From positions 46,189,056-46,253,055 of the forward strand of contig CM055265.1 in assembly GCA_029237695.1 (NCBI GenBank): 64,000 bases of DNA, read 5' to 3'. Positions 53,886 through 64,000 of the stretch are shown here, one piece after another. The position numbers were made by a program, and so were the translations under genes. This DNA is from Conchocele bisecta (Eukaryota; Mollusca; Bivalvia; Lucinida; Thyasiridae). Position 1 is the stretch's first letter. Each line of letters starts with the position of its first letter. The notes below the pieces were generated by a model that saw nothing but the letters and a program-made list of their open reading frames with translations, made no database searches and was not told where the DNA came from.

Positions 53886-56260
53886 CCTACCGCTACCCAG
53901 AGTAGAACTTTATGAAAATTGCGAAAACCGCGACCGAAAATATATTTTTCGCTGATCTCCATGGTAACCGTTAAATTAACAAGAAATTACAAATAATTAT
54001 AATGTCGATCAGAATGTAATTTTCTTGTCAACTATTCGTGTTAAAAGCAAACTTTCACATTTGTGTGCACCTTTAGGTTACATAAAAATAAAAAAGTAGT
54101 CTGGTGTAGGTTTTCCAAAACCAAGATAGCCGCCAATTCCAAGATGATCACCACGCATGCAAATGACAGAACCGACATTATATCACTTGCTATCACTTGA
54201 TTAGAGCTCATTACTTATGCAGTTTCAGCAGATAAAGACATTTACTAAAACCATTAATTATGAGCAGAGCAAATGGAAGATCAGTTTCGTCATTTTTGTT
54301 TCAAAATGGCCGCCATGAAACCTAACGTAACTGCTTGTCGACAGATACTATCTTGAAACATCCTGCTGTTCCATAGTTCAACACATTATGATATCAATAG
54401 CTATCACAAACGTAAACATGTAAATTATAATAAAACCCAATAAGCAATAACCTATGTAATTTAGTCATTTTACATTTCAAAATGGCCGCCGTGAAGCATC
54501 TAGCCATTTCTCTTTGATATATATGTTAACGTCCAGTTGCAAAGTATCTTCATTTCTAACCGAATAAGTGCAGAAGCTATCCATATGTGAATTTGTTAAT
54601 TGCATACATATATGACCAACGCAACTTGTCCGTCAAGTAATTTTATTTTCATAATGGCCGCTATGAAGGAAACTGTAGCAGCAGTTCGATATATCATACG
54701 TTGAAAGTCCCGTCTGTGGCAGCTCCGGCTCTTCGATAAATCATACGTCGAAACTCCCGTTTTATTTGAATTAAGATACATCAATTCATGTTATACAGTT
54801 TTATGTGTAAGTGTGATGCCGCTAACGATGTTTTTAAAAGTGTTATATTAGTCACGGCCTGGGAAATTCGACCAGAAGACTCGGATCACAATTCAACCAG
54901 AATTATGCCGTTTATTTCCCTGAACAACAAGTTGTTACCAGTGTAACCATTGCACGATTCCAACTGATGATCAGGGTCCACACAACTCACGAATCGTTAC
55001 CAACCGGCGAAATATGTAACTTAGCTTTTTGTTTCATTATATACCCACGGTGGATCAATCATCTAGCTTTTAATTGTAAAAGCATCTACATCATGAGTGC
55101 AATGTGAGCAACTGTTCGATATAATAGTATTCTATCAGCTGATTTGTAGCATATCGGCAAAATGTCTTGATGTGTGTGATTCGTTCTAGCTAATAATTTA
55201 TACTAACGCCTGAACGATGAAAATGAAAATACATAAAGTACAATTTAATCAGCATGTAGTTTCCCTGTATGTATTGGATGTGCCTATAACAACAATAATA
55301 AAGTGACCCTCACGTTTAATCGATTGGATGTAATGCAAACGTTTGTTTTGGGAACACATTTTACATTGACACAAAACATGTTATAATTTCCTCATGAATG
55401 GGGATATACCGGGTGATGACGAAATAATGAACCCACTAGTAGTCATGGTTAGTGTTATTTCGAACAGAAATGTGTTTTCGTATTTCCGTCCGTCCATCCG
55501 TTAATCCGTCAGGGTGTCCGTCCGTAAGATTGCGTTGACGTTTTTGGGTACCCATTATATACTTGGGCCTCAGTCGGATTGACTTGAAACTGACTTTACT
55601 TCTTTATCATCATTCATATTATCATTTTATGCCCCATCCATGCGGCTATCATGCCCAATGGACTGAAGAAATATTTGAATGTCGGACCAGGCTGAGGTCG
55701 GGGGTATCGGTGAGCCCCTGCCCACTTGCTTTAGCATAGTCATGTATATGCATCTGTGAAATAGAGGTCAGAGAAAACGAAGAGCCCAGTTAAAACATAC
55801 TCAACTCATAATCTATTAAACAGCATACAGTCTGAGTCGTAAACAGGTTGAACATATGATAACATATGATAAATTCGCAAGACAACGAACCTGATGGCAA
55901 CGGCACAGATATGGAAATACCTGTGAGTAGTACTCAACTAACGTAATTACATGGTGCCATAAAACATGTATTGATACTGTTGCCTAGACATAAACTATGA
56001 ACATATTCGTAGGTCTGCTTGCGAAAAATGCGACTGTTTCTTGATTACATATATACTGAAAGGATAAAGAAACGCAGGGTAAACATTTGAGGTGATTTAA
56101 AGTGTTTGCTGTAATATACAATATTTTATATGAGTATTAAAAAAACATCTTTAGTCAACACATTACCAAAATTGCATTAGGTTTTGACCGATAATTCATT
56201 GGTAATTGAATCACAATTGACGGTACCCCCCAATATTGTACAGTGAAATCCACTGTTTTG

Positions 56261-56968
56261 TCAATATCTCGTATGCCCCCCTCGCGCATCTGTCACAGCC
56301 CTGATTCTCTTGTGCATGGAATTCATCAGTGCATTTATCCTTCTTATTGGGATATTGTTCCACTCTTCCAACAATGCAGTCCTTAGTTGGTCGAGATTAG
56401 AAGGGGTATTCCGACACCCCCTTATCCTCCTGTCAAGTTCGTCCCACAGATGTTCGATTGGGGACAAATCGGGACTGTACGCTTGCCAGTCGAGTGGGTT
56501 AATGTTATGGTCAGCCAGAAAGTCTTGACAAACTCTGGCTACATGGGGCCGGGCATTATCATGCTGGAAAATTAGTTGACGCTGTTGCACAAATGGAACA
56601 ACAACCAGGCGGAGGATTGCATCCCTATATCTTACGGCGGTTAAATTCCCGGCTACCACAATCAACGGTGACTTTACCCCGTGAGATATCCCTCCCCAAA
56701 CCATAACCGAGCCACACCAAAACCTATCCCTCTCAAGAACGCAAGCGTCGGCGAAGCGTTCCCCATGACGTCGGCATACATGACGTCGACCGTCCGGACG
56801 AAAAAGAGTGAACCGGGACTCATCTGTGAAAAAGACTTGTCTCCATTGCCTCATTGGAAATCGTCTGGGAGCATGTGTCGCCAACCAAGCCATACGACGC
56901 GCGCGACGTGCACGAGTGAGAGGCAGACCAACGTAGGGACGACGAGCTCGCAGACCAACCTCGCGCAA
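56261..56968 (-). pseudogene. Tc1-like DDE transposase, catalytic part
   Basis: 235 codons to a natural stop at the family-like C-terminus. Catalytic Asp in FFTDESRF (residue 49), Asp in FQHDNARPH (137) and Glu in YSPDLSPIEHLWDEL (172), giving DD34E. WGGI (91-94) is the usual Tc1 block. The catalytic triad is intact. The N-terminal DNA-binding part is in another frame upstream. Flanking Tc1 terminal repeats were not identified with confidence. Confidence 0.9.
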
Positions 56969-57260
56969 TCGATTTCTTACAGTTTTGGGGTGAATGTGGC
57001 GATTATGATTGCCTACCGTGTTAATAGCGGTTTCAGTGGCAGTAACGTGGCGATTACGTAAGTGGGCGAGACGAATAGCCCTGTCTTGACGTCGCGCGCG
57101 GACGTTCCGATCTCGGTCGGTCGGTAACCCTTCCGGTCTCTCTCAGACGACGGACAAGAAGTTCTATGGTGGAAACATTCACACCGAACTGCATAGCAAC
57201 CTGCTGTTGCGTTAGCAATGCAATAGCCTGACCCCTATGAACTTCCGTCAGACGTACCAT
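56969..57260 (-). pseudogene. Tc1-like transposase, N-terminal HTH part
   Basis: Starts MVRLTEVHRGQAIALLTQQQ with helix-turn-helix text (QQQVAMQFGVNVSTIELL) and the GRVTDRPRSERPRA linker typical of Tc1/Tc3 paired-like domains. The family text continues in the +1 frame after about 57088 (RNRHVTATETA, HPKTVRNRLREVG), so one frame break separates it from the catalytic part. Confidence 0.8.
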
Positions 57261-59830
57261 GATTGTGAGAGCTATAAATTCAGTGTAAATAGCGGAAAAC
57301 GATGTGTAATCTCATATTCGGCTATCAAAGTTACATAATTGGACAATAATTATATTGTCATGTTTGAATAATAACCCATTAGACGCAGAAATATGCTTCA
57401 CAATCATACTAGCAAATATACATAATATCTGTGTATAAATAAAGTGTTACATTTTGAAATCGCATATGGCAGTCACATGCACCTGGGCTTCGGTAAAATA
57501 TATTCATGTAACTTTGCATAGCAGACATAGGTCGGTGCTCTGGCAGACCAATGAGGTACAATAAACCGACTTGTGTTATGATCGAAGAGGTTCTGGTATA
57601 ATTATATATTTGTGTTTATCAATGAATGTGAGTGGAATTTATAGTATAACAACAAACCATACATTTTGCTGGTGGTGTTTAAATATGTGTTTATGACATT
57701 GCTAATATTTTAAATGTATTTGCTATCAACAAAATTCATTGGAGATGTAGATATGCTGTTAAACAATTGTACACATAGAGGTGCATTGCTGAAAGCAACA
57801 TCAGTTTATGCCATATATGCAATATAAATAATAGTATATGAATATGATTGTTATAAGCAATATTTATTTCATGAAAGATAAGTGATATACATATATAGTA
57901 CATACAATTAGATTATAAACCAAGTTTTTAGGCTTATGTGAATTGTGCTCCTGGAAAATTCCATTTTGTGCGAAGTGTCTAAGGACATGTACCTGAATAT
58001 TTATAAGTGGCCCATGTGTACTAGTTGGGCACATATGTCTGGTGGTCCTACACAATGGCGTCATGGCAGCACGTACACATACATTTATTGAAGTTATAGA
58101 TATTTTATCGAACACATGATTATATATTGAGTATATATTACTACTATAACTACGTCTCATGGGCTTAATAGTTTTGTTATCGAACTGAATGTTTGCACAA
58201 TAATCATATGTACAGCATTTGTATGGAATAAGGTAGTGTTTTACATATGCAAGTATGGTCATTAATTGACACGTAGTCTATAAGACACACATTAATATAC
58301 ATTACTGATTGAGTCGGGGTAATAATGCCATGTGCACCATATATATTGTTTGTACACAAATGTTTTCGAAAACACATTTAGTGGCATTAAATATAATAAT
58401 AGTGTGCAAGTTATGCTAACATTTTAAGTGGTATGTGACGGGAACATACTATAATGCAATATATTTTGATACACTTGAGTGTGCTGAAGAGCTACAATGA
58501 GATGTGTGACTTCTAATAGGCCCGTACATATAATTTGATTAAGCCTTGTTTACAGGATGTGCAGCTGCTATTATTTGTTTAATTGTATGTTCATTATCTG
58601 ATATGGTACTGTCGGCTAAAAGTCATAAATGGTTTTAGTCCATACATTATATTTATTATGACATTTCATACGGTGGCATATACATATTCACTGCCAGACT
58701 AACGCAATAACTGCGCTTTTCTCATAGCTGTTAGAATTTACAGTTTACCGTGTATATAAAATAAATTTATTGTGTATGAGAAATGAATATTAACAATATG
58801 CAGGCAAAACGTGTACACAGTTACATATTTGATAAACTCACGAAATAATTGAAATGAACGTCAATGTATGATATGTGCCAGTCTACTCCATGCTGACATT
58901 ATTTGTTTGTAAAAGTATAATGTATTCTGTTTATTGTGGAGCGAAATCTGATGCACACGATGTACTTTAATATAGACAAATAAAATACGAGACTGATAAT
59001 ATATTAAACTGATAAAAAATAGTATTTCATTGTAAACATTTGTAAATGAACAAATTAATTTGCATACTTGCGTTATTTAGTGTCGATAACTGTTAAATAA
59101 TGTAATATTGACAAGGTGTATAATTATATATATAACAATATGGGAGCCATTTTGAATCTCTCTCTAACATATAACAGGAACGATGGACAACAGGCAAACA
59201 TATCACATGATAAATGCTATGAATCTATGAACAGACAATGTACATATACAAAGTCATGTGTTTACCTCGGACATTGATAAAACAAACATTTGGCGGCCAT
59301 TTTGCTTTTCTTCATTATGATGTTCTTTACTTGATCAGCATACAAAGGTTGCGCTTGTTGCTACATATGCGTTACCACATAATATTACCCCATTATTTAA
59401 GGTAGACGCAAGTTTCAGATTTATAAATGCATATATGATGAATGATGTGTCTTGTAGTATTATACAAATTCAATTCAAAGGGGAGTAACTCATTACTAAG
59501 TGCTCATTGTAAGCATTGTAAGGTTCTAAACGCCAACAGCATACACATTCTTATTTTAAATATCAGTAGTTTATGTAGTTACCATATTTAAATAAATAAG
59601 AATATGTTATAAGAATGACCTGATAAATACATATTATCCCGATTCAAATATATGTGAATCCTATTAATGAATTCGTATTTCACAATTTTATTAACAGTAA
59701 TCAACGCAACAGCTGTTTTGTTCCACAGTTACCATGGAAATGTCCAAAATTACGGCATTCGGTCGCGGTTTACGCAATTTGAACTCGCGGATTCGGTTTC
59801 TACGATGAATTTCACATAAAATTTGATGCA
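57261..59830. other. AT-rich interior of the 6-kb element
   Basis: No gene, RNA or tandem array recognised. The frame at 57864-58262 (132 codons) has no domain and unbiased composition. Confidence 0.45.
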
Positions 59831-60149
59831 TTTCATAAAGTTCTACTCTGGGTAGGGGTAACTCGAAAAATAAGCGTCGTGCAGAAGCCTGTCCAATAGG
59901 GTAGTACGCTTCACTACTTGTGGCTCACTAACATTTTAATGCTGGATACGCGTAGCAGAATTGTACAGTTGTTTTCAGTTTTGTACAGTGGTTCAGACAG
60001 TTGTCTGTCTTTTCGGTTTCCTTCAAGGAAACACGTAGTGATTTTGTTGATTATTTTTTATACTAATGGGCATATTTCAAATAATTTTTATAATATATGA
60101 ACGACTTGTGCCTTGACATTTGAAACTAAATAACCATACGACCGGTATT

Positions 60150-62745
60150 TTTAGCTCGTCCGTCGTCCGTCCGTGAACATTTTCAAACGTCTTCTCCTCG
60201 GTAACCATTGGGCATATAGTCACCAAATTTCATGGTCATGGTCCTTAGGTAGGGGGATTACAAACTTGTTAAAATGACGTCATTACGTAATCCAAGATGG
60301 CAGCCGTCTGAAAATAGCTCAAATTCTTCAAAAATCTTCTTCTCAAGAACCGCCAACCGGATTTCGACACAAATTCGTAGGAATGATCGATGTATAATGC
60401 TCTTTCAAAGTTGTTAAAATGGTGACCACGGGTCAAAAATGGGCGTGGGCCGTGGGGTCAAATTGGGGTATTTTTTATTTTTGACCGAATATGATCATGT
60501 CATATATCAAATCGAAGGTATCAATCGAAATCGGATGGTTATGTCATCCAAGATGGCCGCCGAAAGGTCAAAAGGTCGTTCTTTTATTAGTGATTTCAAA
60601 ATTCTTCTTCACATGAACCGCAAAACTTAAAAGTTATGGTCCATGGGTGAAGCCTTTTCAAATTTGTTAAAATGGAGGTCATCGCTAATCCAAGATTAAT
60701 CCAAAATAGCATCTAAATTCTTAAAAAATCTTCTCATGAACCGCTAGCCGGATTTCGACGAAACTTGGTAGGAATGATCGATGTACAATGCTCTTTCAAA
60801 GTTGCTAAAATAGTGACCCCGGGGTCAAAAATGGGCGTGGCCCGTGGGGTCAACTTGTGGTCAAATTTTATTTTTGACCGAATATGGTCATGTCTATATC
60901 AAATCGAAGGTATCAAAGAGGTGATCGCTCTGGTACATTTTTTTTGCCGAAATTGGATGGTCATGTCATTCAAGATGGGCGCCGAAAGGTCAAAAGGTCG
61001 TTCTTTTAATAAATATTTCAAATGTCTTGTTCTCGTGAACCGCTTGGCCGATATTGGCCAAACTTCACGGTAATGGTTATTGGGTCAAGCATTTTCATTT
61101 TTGTTTAAATGGTGGTCATCGCGAAATCAAAGATGGCCGCTGTTGAAAAGTAGGTAAACTTCTTAAAAAATCTTCTTCTCGCGAACTGCCAGGCCGATTT
61201 TTACGAAACTTGGTATGAATGTTAGATAGTTAACGCTGGTTCAGATTCCTTCAAATGGTGGACCCCGGGTCAAAAATGGGCGGGGCACGAGGGGTCAAGC
61301 AGGGGTCAAATGTCACATTTGACCGAATATGGTCATGTCATATATCAAATCGAAGGTATCGACGAGACGGTCACTCTGGAGCTTTTTTTTGTCAAAATCA
61401 GGTAATTACGCCATCCGAGATGGCCGCCGAAAGGTCAAAAGGTCGTTCTTTCAATATAGATTACAAACGTCTTCTTCTCGTGAACCACTTGACCAATGTT
61501 GGCCAAACTTCACAGTAATGGTCAGTGGGTCAAATCTTTTCATTTTTGTTAAAATGATGGTTATCGCGTAATCCAAGATGGCCGTCGTTGAAAAGTATGT
61601 CAAATTCTCAAAAAAATCTTCTTTTCACCAACCGCCAGGCCGATTTCGACATTGATCGATAGTTAACGATGTTTCAGATTCCTTCAAATGGTGGCCCCCG
61701 GGTCAAATATGGGCGGGGCGTGAGGGGTCAAGTAGGGGTCAAATTTAACATTTGACCGAATATGGTCATGTCGTATATCAATTCGAAGGTATGGACGAAA
61801 CGATCACTTAGGAGCATTTTTTGTCGAAATCAGATGATTACATCATCCAAGATGGCCGTCGAAATGTCAAAAGGTCGTTCTTTTTTCAGACGTCTTCTTC
61901 ATACAAACCGCTTGGTCATTGGTAGCAAACTTCGCAGTTATGGCGGTCATCGTTAATACCAGATGGCGGCCGTCTAAAAATAGCACAACATTTTAACAAA
62001 TCTTCTTCTCACGAACCACCAGACCGATTTCTACGAAACTTGGCAGAAATGATCGATGTACAATGCTTTTTCAAATTTGTTAAAATGGTGACCCCTGGGT
62101 CAAAAATAGGGTCAAATAGGGGTCAAATTTCATTTTTGACGGAATATGGACTTATAATATATCAAATCAAAGGTATTGATGAGGCGATCGCTGTGGTGCT
62201 CTTTTCATCGAATCGGATGATTACACCATCCAAGATGGCCACCGAAAGGTCAAACGGTTGTTCTTTTATTATAGATTTCAAATGTCTTCTTCATACAAAC
62301 CGCTTGGCCATTGGTGGCCAAACTTCGCAGTTATGGTTCGTTGGTAAAGCCTTTTCAGTTTGGTTAAACTGGCGGTCGTCTAAAAATAGCATAAATTCTT
62401 AAAAAATTGTTAAAATGGTGACCTCTGGGTCAAAAATGGGTATGGCCTGGGGGGTCAAATAGGGGTCAACTCTTTTACGGTATATGGTTATATAATACAT
62501 AAAATCTAAGGAAGCATCCTGCTGTGGTCTCCAAACCACTCAAAGTTGTGTAAGATATATATATGTACATATCGCGAGACAACTCCTACCCTGGTGATTT
62601 CTCAAGTTTGACATTTTGTGCGTCATGGGCTTATTTTGATGTATTGTAGTGACAACTTTACATACCAGTATTTGCTTGATTTTTGTGACATTGCACAGGT
62701 GAGCGATATAGGGCCATAATGACCCTATTGTTTAGATAACACCAT
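60150..62745 (-). repeat. Long dispersed repeat with about five 400-445-bp units
   Basis: Read on the minus strand it starts AATAGGGTCATTATGGCCCT and CGCTCACCTG, like 39175. Units share CCGATTTCGACGAAACTTGG, AATGATCGATGTACAATGCT, CGGGGTCAAAAATGGGCGTG, GACCGAATATGGTCATGTCA and CAAGATGGCCGCCGAAAGGT. The plus-strand frames between 60439 and 62402 look alike only because the DNA repeats. Confidence 0.85.
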
Positions 62746-64000
62746 CACAAAATCAGTATTATGTAACGAATAGAACTGGGCACAGGGCTTAATTCGTTTA
62801 ATTTACTGTTTCGTCTGTCGAATGTTTCGAAAATCAACATAAAAATATGAAAAGTCATGCAGAGCATGATGTTATTAGCCGATCAAATCAGGGTTCAATA
62901 TATGTCCACATTTTAGTAGTTACGGAATCTCAGAGAAAAGTGAGAGAAGTGTTGATTTCCTCCCCAACCAAATTCTCCCAGTTATATTTAGCTATCATTA
63001 ATATCTAAACATAGCAATACTTATGGTAGTCAAATGTAAATTAACTAGCCACAAGTTTATAAAACATTATAATGTGTTAATCATTTCTCTATATGCTGGT
63101 ATATTTGAGCAAAATAAGTAGATTCCGTTATAAATATTGGGCCAAGTGATGTTGGTATGGTAAGGGAACCTGCCACCATAAAAGCAAATGGTAGTTTTAG
63201 TGTTGAATGGATATTGTATACCCCCCACTGTAGCGCCGTTAAACGTAAAAACGCTAAAGATAAGCCAACATTATAAAAAATAATATTGATGTTTTTTCCC
63301 CAAAACATGTGGCATCTAAGGGCCGTAATGGCTCCACTTTTCTCTCGGTACAGTATAAATATACTGCAGGGACAATACCCACTCGTATATTGTTAATTAG
63401 TTTGGGGTGAATTGTCGAGATTCCGGCACCGCGTGTTAATTTTTGTTTCTTGGTGGTTTTGTATATATTTGGGGTCTGGCTTTCCGAAAAATCCGGGTGA
63501 CATTTTTCTCGGACACGTTCAAGGTCATTTCAAGGGCATTGACCTTTTTGGCATAATTGGAGCCCGTGTACCCTGAATTATACACCAATATGTTGTGTAT
63601 ACATATGACCCTAAACTGGTATAAATTACACAGAATAACCGATTAACAGACACACTAAACATTTTCGGAAGATTCGATTTTCAACTCACATATCTGGCGG
63701 TCATATTTTCAAGATGTATATTCTGAAGCTCTGTATGTGTAGTATATTCTGCGACAGTTGTCTGTGTTGAGAACAGAAGTCCAGACTTTGTCTGCCCTAC
63801 TTTTGTGGGTGTCAAAATTGTCTATGTTCGTGAAAGTAAATTACTATGGATTTGCCATTTACTTGCCAGCCATTTTGAGTTTTCTGACAATGGAGTATGT
63901 TAACTGCAACATTATTCCAGTTGAAAGAATTAACCTTTGAATATAGGTGAAGGCGCTTAGCATTACACAAATATGTAGCAAATCAACCGAAATCTCATAA
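62746..64000. other. Intergenic stretch with one transposon-end fragment
   Basis: 62849-62896 matches the left end of the 29776-30913 insertion (GAAAAGTCATGCAGAGCATG, GTTATTAGCCGATC). Nothing else recognised to the window end. Confidence 0.5.

Larger units (their letters stand above)
53886..59860. mobile_element. 6-kb element with inverted ends CTACCCAGAGTAGAACTTTA
   Basis: A 25-bp perfect inverted pair (53893-53917 and 59831-59855) is followed on both sides by GCGTAAACCGCGACCGAA-like and CCATGGTAAC segments, the right arm having about 60 bp more. The interior is AT-rich. Near 54300, 54480 and 54650 the phrase CAAAATGGCCGCCATGAA recurs. A Tc1-like transposase lies inside; no other enzyme is seen. 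Confidence 0.6.

Noticed and set aside
60439..62402. Series of plus-strand ORFs with repeated motifs such as GSKMGVARGV and FDRIWSC
   Set aside because: Produced by the 400-445-bp repeat units; frame shifts between units and no start or domain.

Overview
The window looks like a repeat-dense, AT-rich intergenic stretch of an animal genome, most likely a marine bivalve. I infer this from repeat style: tandem-repeat MITEs with ACGG microsatellites (the bivalve 'pearl' type), a repeat opening with GAGGGCCATGATGGCCC and GCTCACCTG, a GGGCCGCGCTCTGTGAAAACC repeat, TTAA-flanked MITEs and tRNA-headed SINEs. I saw no convincing host exon, rRNA or CRISPR array. A 500-N assembly gap lies at 38153-38652.

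Layout. 1-7030: foldback MITEs of several families. 7340-13300: tandem-repeat MITEs (158-bp and 162-bp cores) and CCCG microsatellites. 15240-19175: a 140-bp satellite interrupted by a tandem-repeat MITE. 19826-20795: a 350-bp satellite built on a roughly 20-bp ladder of AAAC-N4-GTTT motifs. 21736-26925: more tandem-repeat MITEs and nested MITEs. 27632-34596: a large imperfect inverted duplication with an insertion in one arm, plus a hAT-type transposase remnant and a SINE. 36935-42130: further repeats and the gap. 42786-43480: SINEs. 53886-59860: a 6-kb element with terminal inverted repeats that contains a Tc1-like transposase. 60150-62745: a long repeat with units of about 400 bp.

The standout is an 8.33-kb element at 44315-52645, bounded by 254-bp inverted repeats and a 5-bp TAAAC target duplication. 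It carries a protein-primed family B DNA polymerase (minus strand, with an OTU-like and zinc-finger N-terminal region) and a retroviral-type DDE integrase (plus strand), meeting tail to tail. Also present are a small hydrophobic/basic protein gene, a Cys/His-rich zinc-binding-like reading frame, two other small ORFs and a tRNA-like Pol III candidate. This gene set is Polinton/Maverick-like, but no capsid, packaging ATPase or maturation protease is visible, and each end folds into a roughly 106-nt hairpin. Several genes are broken by one-base frame changes and one in-frame TAG, so this copy is either decaying or affected by assembly indels.

How the parts would work together (inference from family knowledge): the polymerase would copy the element from its protein-primed ends and the integrase would insert the product, leaving the short duplication. 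The rest of the window is mostly non-autonomous DNA whose mobilising enzymes are not present here.
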